Positions 33,067-41,741 are shown, counted from the first letter of the stretch. The stretch: DNA of 64,000 nucleotides from Glaciecola sp947496235 (GCF_050306235.1 NZ_JBLWFH010000011.1:62001-126000), one strand, 5' to 3'. Translations and numbers: made by a program. The notes: a model not told the origin generated them from the sequence alone.

Positions 33067-35247
33067 ATGTTGAAAAAAACCTGCCAACTCATATTCGCTT
33101 TAGTCCTGCTATTGCCTTATTTGGCCCATGCAGAACCTCTGATACAAGGAGAAGATGGCTATAGATTATGGCTAAAGTACGACAGTCTGACCGATGAGTC
33201 GCTAAAAAAAAACTATCGTCAAACCTTGCGAAGCATTCATGTTCCCCATAGTTCCGATACCAATAAGGTGCTACTGAAAGAGTGGCAACATGCTTATGCA
33301 AATCTTTTAGATACCCATTTGCCGTTAAGCGACAAGGTACAGCAAGCATCATTAGTAATTGGCACGCCAGATACTTCAGAATTCATCAAACAATCAAATA
33401 TTGTTAATAACCTTCAGCTAGGTTCTGAAGGCTATGTCATCAAGACTATAGCGCATAAAAGCGGAAACCTTACTGTGATAGCGGCGAATACTGATGTAGG
33501 TACGCTTTACGGAAGCTTTCATTTGATCAGGCTTATGCAGACTGGACAAAACATTGAGCAATTAAATATTGTCGAAATTCCAAAAATTGATGTTCGTACC
33601 CTGAATCATTGGGATAATCTCGACCGGCACGTAGAAAGAGGATATAGCGGTGAATCCATCTGGGACTGGCATAAACTGCCTGAATATAAATATCAACGTT
33701 ATTACGATTACGCCCGTGCGAATGCCAGCATAGGCATCAATGGCACTGTTCTCAATAATGTCAACGCCGATCCATTAATCATTACACCGCATTATCTAGA
33801 AAAAGTAGCTGCATTAGCTGATATTTTCCGCCCCTACGGTATTAAGGTTTATTTATCGGTTAAATTCAGCTCACCTCAATTGATCGGTGGTTTGGATACT
33901 TCTGATCCTCTCGCACCAGAAGTCGCTCAGTGGTGGAAACACAAGGTCGACGAGATCTATGAATATATACCCGATTTTGGAGGCTTTTTAGTTAAAGCCA
34001 ACTCTGAAGGTCAGCCTGGCCCTGGAGACTTTGGGCGCAGTCATGCCGAAGGCGCCAATATGTTAGCCAAGGCGTTACAACCCCATGGCGGTATTGTGAT
34101 GTGGCGCGCCTTTGTGTATGCCAATGAAAAGGACGAAGAAAGATCAAAACAAGCCTATTCAGAATTTAAGCCATTAGATGGCAAATTTGAAGATAACGTA
34201 TTGGTGCAAGTAAAAAATGGCCCTATTGATTTCCAACCTAGAGAACCCTTTAGTCCTTTATTTGGCGCCACACCAGAAACTCCTATGATGATGGAATTTC
34301 AAATTACCATGGAGTATCTGGGTTTCAGTACCCATTTGGTATATTTGGGCACCATGTACGAAGAAGCCCTAAAAGCAGATACTCATGCCAAAGGAATTGG
34401 CTCCTCGGTTGCCAAGGTTGTGGATGGTAGCTTATTCAATAATAAAATTTCCGGTATCGCAGGGGTTTCAAATGTAGGCACAGATAGAAATTGGACTGGC
34501 CACATATTTTTGCAATCCAATTGGTACGTTTTTGGTCGTTTAGCATGGGACCACAATCTTTCAGCAGAGCAAATCGCCCAAGAATGGATCAAGATGACCT
34601 TGAGCAAAGATGCCAAAGTGATCGAAGAACTTACCGATCTTATGATGGCTTCCAGAGAAGTAACGGTGAACTATATGACACCTTTAGGTTTGCATCACAT
34701 AATGGCAGAAGGCCACCATTATGGACCGGGTCCTTGGGTAAAAGATTTGGGAAGAGATGACTGGACTTCTGTCTATTATCATAAAGCCAATGAACAGGGT
34801 ATCGGCTTTGACCGCTCAACTTCAGGGGTAAACGCGGTAGAGCAATATTTTTCACCGATCAAAGAAAAATATAACGATCCAGCAACAACCCCCGAACAAT
34901 TCTTACTTTGGTTCCACCACTTGCCTTGGGATTACAAAGTAAAATCTACAGGGCGAACTCTCTGGGACGAAATCGTTATTCGCTATTACAAAGGTGCGCA
35001 GCAAGTTGAACAGATGCGCAAAACGTGGCAGTCTCTTGAAAGCCAAATCGATCCATTGCAATTTAAGCAAGTGGATATGGCATTAGAAATTCAACAAAAA
35101 GAGGCTATTTGGTGGCGCAATGCTTGTGTACTTTACTTCCAGTCATTTTCGAACCGCCCTATCCCTGAAGGCTTAGAAAAACCTCAAGGAAACTTAGCAG
35201 ATTATATGCAAAGAAGCTTTCCTTATGCGCCCGGACAAGGGGGCTAA
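33067..35247 (+). CDS. GH67 alpha-glucuronidase
   Basis: A 726-residue enzyme that removes (4-O-methyl)glucuronic acid from the non-reducing terminal xylose of xylo-oligosaccharides. Inferred catalytic residues are Glu314 in FLVKANSEGQPGPG (acid), and Asp388 in KNGPIDFQPREP with Glu416 in FQITMEYLGF (bases). Their spacing agrees with well-studied GH67 enzymes. A signal peptide (1-22, ending YLAHA) places it in the periplasm, while many GH67 members are intracellular. The ATG has AGGAG upstream. It is the first gene of the locus and converges on manD. Confidence 0.96.
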   Translation: MLKKTCQLIFALVLLLPYLAHAEPLIQGEDGYRLWLKYDSLTDESLKKNYRQTLRSIHVPHSSDTNKVLLKEWQHAYANLLDTHLPLSDKVQQASLVIGTPDTSEFIKQSNIVNNLQLGSEGYVIKTIAHKSGNLTVIAANTDVGTLYGSFHLIRLMQTGQNIEQLNIVEIPKIDVRTLNHWDNLDRHVERGYSGESIWDWHKLPEYKYQRYYDYARANASIGINGTVLNNVNADPLIITPHYLEKVAALADIFRPYGIKVYLSVKFSSPQLIGGLDTSDPLAPEVAQWWKHKVDEIYEYIPDFGGFLVKANSEGQPGPGDFGRSHAEGANMLAKALQPHGGIVMWRAFVYANEKDEERSKQAYSEFKPLDGKFEDNVLVQVKNGPIDFQPREPFSPLFGATPETPMMMEFQITMEYLGFSTHLVYLGTMYEEALKADTHAKGIGSSVAKVVDGSLFNNKISGIAGVSNVGTDRNWTGHIFLQSNWYVFGRLAWDHNLSAEQIAQEWIKMTLSKDAKVIEELTDLMMASREVTVNYMTPLGLHHIMAEGHHYGPGPWVKDLGRDDWTSVYYHKANEQGIGFDRSTSGVNAVEQYFSPIKEKYNDPATTPEQFLLWFHHLPWDYKVKSTGRTLWDEIVIRYYKGAQQVEQMRKTWQSLESQIDPLQFKQVDMALEIQQKEAIWWRNACVLYFQSFSNRPIPEGLEKPQGNLADYMQRSFPYAPGQGG

Positions 35248-35260
35248 CCAGAATTTTGGT

Positions 35261-35282
35261 TTGGTAGGCGAAAGCCTACCAA
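35261..35282. terminator. Hairpin over the convergent ends of the GH67 gene and manD
   Basis: TTGGTAGGC (35261-35269), loop GAAA, GCCTACCAA (35274-35282): a perfect 9-bp stem with a GNRA tetraloop on the plus strand. It contains the manD stop (35276-35278). No T run follows on either side, so function as terminator or mRNA 3' cap is uncertain. Confidence 0.55.
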
Positions 35283-36481
35283 TGCCAAAGCGTTCCGTCT
35301 TGTAGGCGATTTACCGGTAAACATTTTCGCTGATAAGGATATTTAGCGGCAAGTTTTTCGTCAATATCTACGCCATGTCCCGGCACTTCACCCGGCGTAA
35401 AAAAACCGTCCTTGAATGAATAGGCATGGGGAAAAACTTCATCGGTAATTTCTTCGTGTGCCATATGTTCCTGAATGCCAAAATTAGGCACCCAGGTATC
35501 AAAATGCAAAGCTGCGCCCATGCATACTGGCGATAAATCTGTAGCACCATGACTGCCGGTTTTCACATGGTATAAAGACGCTAAATCTGCAATTCGTCTA
35601 AGGTGTGTAATGCCACCAGCATGAACCACAGTTGCCCTGATGTAATCTATCAGTTGATTTTGAATCAATTCTCGACAGTCATGAATACTATTAAAAATTT
35701 CTCCAACGGCAATAGGGGTAGTTGTATGCTGCCTGATTAATTTAAATCCTTCTTGATTCTCAGCCGGTACTGGATCTTCCATCCAGAATAAATGATAGGG
35801 TTCGATTTCTTTACCCAGTCTAGCGGCTTCGATAGGCGTTAGCCTGTGGTGGACATCGTGCAAAATATGAATATCTTCTCCTACAGCATCTCTTACGGCT
35901 TGAAATAATTTAGGCACATGGTTTAAATATTTTTCAGTTGACCACACATGTTCAGCCGGTAAATCTGAGCTAGCGGGTTCGTATCTGCCCTGCTTTGCTA
36001 CACCGTACACATGATCTAAGCCAGGCACACCACATTGAACCCTGACAGCTTTATAACCTTGCGCCACCATTTGCTGTACTTCATGAACGGTTTCACTGAT
36101 TTCTTTACCGTTAGCATGGGCATAAACCATAACCCCATCTCGGCTTCGTCCACCTAAAAGTTGATACAGTGGCATATCGGCTAATTTTGCCTTTATATCC
36201 CACAACGCCACATCTACAGCTGCAATGGCAGTCATAGTGACAGGACCTCTGCGCCAATAAACACCTCGATAGAAAAATTGCCAGATGTCTTCTATCTGTT
36301 GCGGATCTTTGCCAATCAAAGAAGGACACACGTAATCCTCAAGATAAGCAACTACGGCTTTTTCTCGCCCATTAAGGGTTGCATCGCCAATACCATACAC
36401 CCCTTCATCGGTCATAATTTTAAGGGTTACAAAATTTCGACCGGGACTGCACAGGATAACTTTTGCATCAACGATTTTCAT
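35276..36481 (-). CDS. manD: D-mannonate dehydratase (ManD, enolase superfamily)
   Basis: A 401-residue enzyme that dehydrates D-mannonate to 2-keto-3-deoxygluconate, a step in glucuronate breakdown. Inferred Mg ligands are Asp209 (LHDVHHRL), Glu235 (FWMEDPVP) and Glu261 (AVGEIFN); active-site Arg147, Tyr159 and His211 fall at the positions used by characterised high-activity ManD. Some ManD-family members have low or other activity, but the full residue set argues for real dehydratase. The genes expected around it (uronate isomerase, fructuronate reductase, KDG kinase) are not in the window. AGGAG precedes the ATG. Confidence 0.92.
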   Translation of the reverse strand: MKIVDAKVILCSPGRNFVTLKIMTDEGVYGIGDATLNGREKAVVAYLEDYVCPSLIGKDPQQIEDIWQFFYRGVYWRRGPVTMTAIAAVDVALWDIKAKLADMPLYQLLGGRSRDGVMVYAHANGKEISETVHEVQQMVAQGYKAVRVQCGVPGLDHVYGVAKQGRYEPASSDLPAEHVWSTEKYLNHVPKLFQAVRDAVGEDIHILHDVHHRLTPIEAARLGKEIEPYHLFWMEDPVPAENQEGFKLIRQHTTTPIAVGEIFNSIHDCRELIQNQLIDYIRATVVHAGGITHLRRIADLASLYHVKTGSHGATDLSPVCMGAALHFDTWVPNFGIQEHMAHEEITDEVFPHAYSFKDGFFTPGEVPGHGVDIDEKLAAKYPYQRKCLPVNRLQDGTLWHW

Positions 36482-36537
36482 TCAATCTCCTACAAGGATA
36501 GTGCACCATTCACTATAGGTATTTTTTGTGAAACCGA

Positions 36538-36563
36538 GCATAGTCAGTCTATTGTGACTATGC
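36538..36563. promoter_or_regulatory. Inverted repeat in the manD leader
   Basis: GCATAGTCA (36538-36546) and TGACTATGC (36555-36563) with an 8-bp spacer, 57-82 bp upstream of the manD ATG. A smaller repeat ATAGTG/CACTAT lies at 36498-36516. Candidate operator. Confidence 0.5.
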
Positions 36564-36601
36564 AAGACGGCACCCTCGATAGTGTTTATTTTCATAAATA
36601 G

Positions 36602-36619
36602 GTCATCATAAATGATGAC
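36602..36619. promoter_or_regulatory. 18-bp palindrome upstream of manD
   Basis: GTCATCAT-AA-ATGATGAC, perfect 8-bp arms with a 2-bp centre, about 120 bp upstream of manD and 31 bp past the DUF6445 stop. The compact symmetry suits a dimeric winged-helix or LacI-type repressor. Regulator unknown. Confidence 0.55.
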
Positions 36620-36649
36620 AAATTTTCCCTAAAATCTCTAAATTACGTA

Positions 36650-37318
36650 CTAGCCCAAAAAAGACGTCAATGTAAAACGACCTTTATTTGGGTCAAAAAC
36701 CGGTACATAGTCCCTAGCAATACATCCAGAATGTAAGCTGCTACAGCGATAAACTAATGCGCGATTGAAAAAAGCTTTTTCGCTATGTATCTGCCGAAAT
36801 AAATCAGAATCGCCATTAATGTATCCTTGAGGCATTCCCTGCTGCTTAATATCTCTTTCTAAACTCGCCAAATACCGGTTCTGCCGTTGTTCAGTGATAA
36901 ATTCAAATTCTGTACTTCTATGCTGATAAAATGCAGTACCGCCCTGTTCTTCTCCACATAAAAAATGTATTACCGCGTATTCATTGGTCAGGGGTTTATC
37001 AAAATGTGGAATTCGTTGCACTATGTTCAATTGTTCCGGTGGTGTGGCCACAAGTGAGTAATAGGCGTCAATGCGTTGAAGTCTTACTGAGGCATCGAAT
37101 TGGTTTATTAACTTACCTACTAACGCCAACACAGCTGTTTTGTACTGCGCGGACGCTGGCGAACGCATTCCAGGGTAGTGACCACTTGCTTCTGACACCG
37201 GACTACTAGACATCGCATACGAAAACAGACTATCGGGTTCAGCAAAAAAATTGTCTATAACCCACAATGGTTGTTGTTCTGTTCCAATCGTTTTAAAAGA
37301 GATTTTTGGTGCTTGCAT
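36650..37318 (-). CDS. DUF6445 family protein, possible Fe(II)/2-oxoglutarate-type oxygenase
   Basis: A 222-residue cytosolic protein of the DUF6445 family. Counting from ATG 37318, it shows His105-x-Asp107 (IPHFDKP), His196 (SSLHSGC) and Arg214 (GRFTLTSF), the order and spacing of the metal and 2-oxoglutarate ligands in the jelly-roll dioxygenases. That activity is inference. It follows the halogenase gene at 37326, and the start is uncertain: ATG 37354 would overlap that gene by 29 bp, and neither start has a good Shine-Dalgarno. Last of the four-gene group. Confidence 0.8.
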   Translation of the reverse strand: MQAPKISFKTIGTEQQPLWVIDNFFAEPDSLFSYAMSSSPVSEASGHYPGMRSPASAQYKTAVLALVGKLINQFDASVRLQRIDAYYSLVATPPEQLNIVQRIPHFDKPLTNEYAVIHFLCGEEQGGTAFYQHRSTEFEFITEQRQNRYLASLERDIKQQGMPQGYINGDSDLFRQIHSEKAFFNRALVYRCSSLHSGCIARDYVPVFDPNKGRFTLTSFLG

Positions 37319-37325
37319 CACATAA

Positions 37326-38831
37326 TCACATAGGGTCAGCTTTGCAGTGTTCATCAATATACTGCTGATGCGGTGGCATGTAATCGGCAGAACGTCGAAT
37401 AACCGACTTTATACTCTCTAACCGTTTATCTAACTCTTGCTCAGAAAATACGTCCACCAATGAATGATAGCCTTTAGGTCTAAGGCCTTGACCATACATG
37501 ACTTCAAACCAGCTCAAATCACTGAACATTTCATTATTGAAACGGAAAATGCGCCCGTTCTCTTCAAACTGATCAATCTTTTGCTGCAACGAATCAGGAA
37601 TAGACATAGTGCGGCAGTATTGCCAGAACGGCGTATCATCACGTTTAGTTACATGGTAATGCAATATTAGAAAGTCACGGATACGCTCAAAATCAAAATC
37701 CATCTGGCGATTAAACTCATCCACATCAGATGGGCACATTTGCTTGCCCGGGAAAAAACTAAAGAACTTGGAAATTGCAGCTTGAACAAGATGTAAGCTA
37801 GTCGATTCCAATGGCTCCATAAAACCGCTAGATAAGCCAATGGCGAGACAGTTTTTATTCCAGAATTTCTTACGTTTTCCTGTTACAAATTTAATAATTC
37901 TTGGTTCTGCTAAAGGTTCGCCATCAATATTTTGCAATAAAATCTCTTTCGCCTCGTCGTCAGACATAAATTTACTGCTATAGACGTGACCATTACCTGT
38001 TCTATGTTGCAATGGAATTCGCCACTGCCAACCGGCTTTTTGCGCTGTCGCGCGAGTAAATGGCCAAGGATCTCCCGCTTTCGCACAGGGCACGGTTACT
38101 GCGCGATCACAAGGTAGCCAATGACTCCAATCGTCATAGCCTGTTTTTAATGTTTGTTCTATCAAAAGGCCGCGAAAGCCACTGCAATCAATGAAAAAAT
38201 CAGCCTCATGTACGCTGCCATCATCTAAGGTTAAACTTTTAATTGCACCATCATCATGCTGTTGAACACTAACCACCTTTCCTTCTGTGCGCACTACGCC
38301 AGCTTGTTCTGATAGCTCTCGTAAGTATTTGGCGTATAAACCAGCGTCAAAATGAAACGCATAGGCAATATTAGATAATGGGGAATTACCTGCTTTAATT
38401 GAGCGCATAAAACGCTTTTCGGTAGACGCCAGTGAGGTTAAGGTATACTCGTCTAAATGATCAGCTTTTCCCATAGCGCGCATTTTCATCCAGTAATGAT
38501 AAAAAGGCACGCCTTCCATATTTTTACCAACTTCACCAAAGGCATGGTAATAGCTATTGCCAATTTGATCCCAATTACAAAACTGAATGCCTAGCTTAAA
38601 CGTGCCTTGTGTGCGTTTCACAAACTCGTTTTCGTCTAAACCAATAAGGTCGTTGTAGAGTAAAATTTGTGGGATAGTGGCTTCTCCCACGCCAACCGTG
38701 GCTATGTCATCAGACTCAATTAATTGGATATCGCAGTATTTTCCTTTTAATACGCGTCCCAAAGCAGCCGCTGTCATCCAACCGGCGCTTCCTCCACCTA
38801 ATATAATGATTTTGCTTAGTTTTTGATGCAT
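37326..38831 (-). CDS. Tryptophan halogenase-family flavoenzyme (copy B)
   Basis: A 501-residue FAD-dependent protein of the tryptophan-halogenase family, which in characterised members uses reduced FAD, O2 and halide to make hypohalous acid. Intact features are the FAD motif LGGGSAGW (11-18), GVGEATIP (47-54), the catalytic Lys79 (GTFKLGI), the W-x-W-x-I-P signature at 268-273 (WQWRIP), and the catalytic Glu342 (FMEPLESTS). Its real substrate in carbohydrate loci is not known. The ATG at 38831 lies 1 nt after the stop of the degenerate copy, with GGAG upstream. Confidence 0.92.
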   Translation of the reverse strand: MHQKLSKIIILGGGSAGWMTAAALGRVLKGKYCDIQLIESDDIATVGVGEATIPQILLYNDLIGLDENEFVKRTQGTFKLGIQFCNWDQIGNSYYHAFGEVGKNMEGVPFYHYWMKMRAMGKADHLDEYTLTSLASTEKRFMRSIKAGNSPLSNIAYAFHFDAGLYAKYLRELSEQAGVVRTEGKVVSVQQHDDGAIKSLTLDDGSVHEADFFIDCSGFRGLLIEQTLKTGYDDWSHWLPCDRAVTVPCAKAGDPWPFTRATAQKAGWQWRIPLQHRTGNGHVYSSKFMSDDEAKEILLQNIDGEPLAEPRIIKFVTGKRKKFWNKNCLAIGLSSGFMEPLESTSLHLVQAAISKFFSFFPGKQMCPSDVDEFNRQMDFDFERIRDFLILHYHVTKRDDTPFWQYCRTMSIPDSLQQKIDQFEENGRIFRFNNEMFSDLSWFEVMYGQGLRPKGYHSLVDVFSEQELDKRLESIKSVIRRSADYMPPHQQYIDEHCKADPM

Positions 38832-38832
38832 C

Positions 38833-40095
38833 TTAGCTCCGTGAACTCATATTGGGGCGACTAAACTCTTGATAAAAAGCATTGTAATTGGGCATCTGAC
38901 TCGCTACCTTTTCAATGTGCTTTGCGACTTGTTGCACAATATTATGTAATTCAGTTGTTGATGTATTAGATAAAGCAACGCTTATATGCTTAGGCTTCAC
39001 TGCATTCCCACATAACAAACAATACCATTGCCATTTCGATACTGCATCGGTTGCCATTGGTGGTAAACGTCCACATTCTGCAAACAATTCTGCGACATTT
39101 ATTCCCTCAATTCCATTGAAAAGCACTTGATTAAATTTATAAATTTCCTCTGAAAACACCTTAACCCCGTGGTTAAAGGAGTCAGCAATAGAATCTGAAG
39201 GCATAACTGCTGGCCAATGTTTTAATAATTGCTCAGCTACCCAAAACAAGAAGTGAATATTGGTAATCACTGGCGCTAATGTGGGGAGATAGATAGTTAA
39301 ATGTTTGTCGTCTAATCTTGCTTTAGGTGATGCTTGTTTCACATCTGCAAAGGCTACTTTTTGATAGGCATAACCGTTGTGGATGTACTTAGTAATAGCT
39401 GCATCTTGCCTACTCAATCGGTTATCAATGGAATCAAAGTCTAGGTTTGATTGTTGATGACTAGTCTTTGAGGAAGCGGCTATTTCATTCACATGGATCC
39501 AAAAATCAACGTCTTTATGTTTATTTTGGATTTCATCTAGATCACTGACTTCATCGAATATTCGCACTTGATTTTGCGGCAAACTTTGCATTATTTTTTT
39601 AAGTGAAGTCAGTAAGTTTGCACGCTTAAATACCACGCCAAACAGCATCCCCTGTTGCCATTGCGCCTGCTCTTTTGCCGGAATAGCAAAGCGTTTAAGC
39701 TGATTGGCTTTCCCTGCAATACTAAAATCACTAACGGATGTAGTGGGGTCTATTTTTAAGCTATTAAAAACACCATGCTCAAATTCACTTTGATTTGCAT
39801 TTAGTCCCCATTGAGCTGCACCTATAAATCCGGTTCCCGCCAACCAATCACAATTAACACCATAGGTAAAAGTCCCCTGAGCACTTTGCGCAAGTTGAAT
39901 AGGATTCACCTTCAATAATTGGCAGATATCCAAAAACTCCTCTCCAAACTCGATCAGATCATTGGAATCTTCAGACATTTGAGATGCAAGTAAACTGAAG
40001 TTGATCCCATAAGGTAAAGTTTGACCAACTAGCATCACAAGTAATAAATGAATGTCCAGTGGATCGCCTACTACGCCTATGTGTCGAATACTCAT
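38833..40095 (-). CDS. Degenerate tryptophan halogenase-like protein (probable pseudoenzyme)
   Basis: A 420-residue protein that I align by eye to its two neighbours: residues 38-80 (ending AQGTFTYGV) match their GEATIP-to-Lys region at equal length, and residues 273-300 (LAPVITNIHFLFWVAEQLLK) match the LEPLEST helix. Yet the FAD glycine motif is reduced to GVVGDP, GEATIP is gone, the catalytic Lys is Thr77, the catalytic Glu is Ile277, and no W-x-W-x-I-P is found. The reading frame is intact, so it is kept as a gene and not a pseudogene. It overlaps the upstream gene by 4 bp. It may be a partner of the active copies. Confidence 0.78.
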   Translation of the reverse strand: MSIRHIGVVGDPLDIHLLLVMLVGQTLPYGINFSLLASQMSEDSNDLIEFGEEFLDICQLLKVNPIQLAQSAQGTFTYGVNCDWLAGTGFIGAAQWGLNANQSEFEHGVFNSLKIDPTTSVSDFSIAGKANQLKRFAIPAKEQAQWQQGMLFGVVFKRANLLTSLKKIMQSLPQNQVRIFDEVSDLDEIQNKHKDVDFWIHVNEIAASSKTSHQQSNLDFDSIDNRLSRQDAAITKYIHNGYAYQKVAFADVKQASPKARLDDKHLTIYLPTLAPVITNIHFLFWVAEQLLKHWPAVMPSDSIADSFNHGVKVFSEEIYKFNQVLFNGIEGINVAELFAECGRLPPMATDAVSKWQWYCLLCGNAVKPKHISVALSNTSTTELHNIVQQVAKHIEKVASQMPNYNAFYQEFSRPNMSSRS

Positions 40096-41648
40096 AGTTG
40101 GTAAGCCCCATAAAGACTCAAGCTAGTCGGCGGATAATGAGCTGCTCCACTCTTGCTAGCTTGAATTGCGCTACTATGCGAGGGTAGCTTTTCAATTAAG
40201 GTCGCCATATGACGTTGATAATGGATTAGTTGACTAGACACTGCTTTTGCGTCAATTTTTACCAGTCGAGGATCTATATGCACCGGTTCCAAACCTTGTC
40301 CTAACGATAAAGCGGTCCAAGATACTGGCATAAATAAACCCTGTCGGTAAGCCTGAAAATGACCGTTTTGGGTAAACTGTTCAATCCTCTGTTGCAAACT
40401 CAGGGGGATTTCCATTTGAGCACAAGCTTGCCAGAAGGCTTCTGGGCGAGAATTTTGATGGTAGTGAAAAATCAAAAAATCCCGAATACGCTCATATTCA
40501 GTATCAATTACTTTATTGAAGTTGTCCCTCAACACTTTAGATTGACCCGAAACAGGAAAGTATTCAATTAGCTTTTCAATGGCTACCTGAATTAAATATA
40601 AACTAGTTGATTCAAGGGGCTCCAAAAATCCACTCGATAACCCTATGGCGACACAATTTTTGGCCCAACTTTTTTCTCGCTTACCCGTGATAAAACGAAT
40701 TTGCGAAGGGTTTGCTAACGCTTGATCACCTAGGGCAGATAATAACAATGAAGTAGCCTGATCATCACTCATATGCGACTTAGCGTAAACGATGCCATTA
40801 CCTGTTCTATGCTGAAGTGGAATTTGCCATCGCCATCCAGCTTCATGCGCTTGGGATAAGGTATAACTCGGTGGGTTCTGAATTGGGTCTGAAGGTACAG
40901 CTTGGGCGCTGTCACAGGGTAACCAATGTTGCCAGTTTTCGTAACCTACCTCTAACACTTGGGCTATTAACCGGCCTCTAAAACCACTGCAATCGACAAA
41001 CAAATCTCCGCTGATTTTTCTACCGTCTGATAATGTTAGAGCTTCGATATCGCCGCTATCTGCCAGAATAACATCATCTACCTTTGCATCCAGATGTTCG
41101 ACACCGCGGTCTACACTGTATTTTCTTAGGTAATCTGCGTATTGACTCGCATCTAAATGAAATGCATAGCCATATTGTGATAAAGGCGACTTACTGTCTG
41201 CCACTGGATAAGCAAATCTGTGCTGTTTTGCCGCTAAGGCTGCAGGATTAAATTTATCAAAATCTTCAAAAAAGTCTTTTTCATCTAGGCCAGCATGTTG
41301 TTTGGCGTAAAGATAATATTGATGAAATTCTATGTCATTGATGGGTTGCCCACTGTAGCCAAAACCATGGCAATAATCTGCACCTTTATATCCCCAATCT
41401 TTAAACCGAATCGCGAGTTTGTATGTAGCACCAACCGCTTGCATGAAGGTATTTTCGTCAATGCCTAGCAATTGATTAAAATGTCGTATATGCGGAATAG
41501 TTGCCTCACCGACACCGACAGTGCCTATATCTGTTGAAGCAATTAAGGTGATTTTAAACGCATGTTGCGGCAAAAAGCGTGACAATGCTGCGGCTGTCAT
41601 CCAACCCGCGGTACCAGCACCAAGAATGACCACATGCTGCTGTTTCAT
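40092..41648 (-). CDS. Tryptophan halogenase-family flavoenzyme (copy A)
   Basis: A 518-residue FAD-dependent halogenase-family protein. From ATG 41648 it has the FAD motif ILGAGTAGW (8-16), GVGEATIP (45-52), the catalytic Lys77 (ATYKLAI), W-x-W-x-I-P at 272-277 (WRWQIP), and Glu346 (FLEPLESTS), very near the residue numbers of PrnA. A TTG one codon upstream is less likely. It is the first of four coupled genes and begins 93 bp after the TonB receptor stop, beyond a terminator. No signal peptide: cytosolic. Substrate unknown. Confidence 0.92.
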   Translation of the reverse strand: MKQQHVVILGAGTAGWMTAAALSRFLPQHAFKITLIASTDIGTVGVGEATIPHIRHFNQLLGIDENTFMQAVGATYKLAIRFKDWGYKGADYCHGFGYSGQPINDIEFHQYYLYAKQHAGLDEKDFFEDFDKFNPAALAAKQHRFAYPVADSKSPLSQYGYAFHLDASQYADYLRKYSVDRGVEHLDAKVDDVILADSGDIEALTLSDGRKISGDLFVDCSGFRGRLIAQVLEVGYENWQHWLPCDSAQAVPSDPIQNPPSYTLSQAHEAGWRWQIPLQHRTGNGIVYAKSHMSDDQATSLLLSALGDQALANPSQIRFITGKREKSWAKNCVAIGLSSGFLEPLESTSLYLIQVAIEKLIEYFPVSGQSKVLRDNFNKVIDTEYERIRDFLIFHYHQNSRPEAFWQACAQMEIPLSLQQRIEQFTQNGHFQAYRQGLFMPVSWTALSLGQGLEPVHIDPRLVKIDAKAVSSQLIHYQRHMATLIEKLPSHSSAIQASKSGAAHYPPTSLSLYGAYQL

Positions 41649-41679
41649 CAATTTACAAAATTCCTTGTCTCATAAAACG

Positions 41680-41706
41680 AACTTGCCCGAATGTATCGGG
41701 CAAGTT
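41680..41706 (-). terminator. Intrinsic terminator after the TonB-dependent receptor gene
   Basis: AACTTGCCCG (41680-41689), loop AATGTAT, CGGGCAAGTT (41697-41706). On the minus strand it is followed by CGTTTTATG. It lies between the receptor and halogenase genes and probably lowers readthrough into the latter. Confidence 0.78.
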
Positions 41707-41741
41707 TTAGTTTAGTAACCAGAGGTTGCGTTTGCTTCCCC

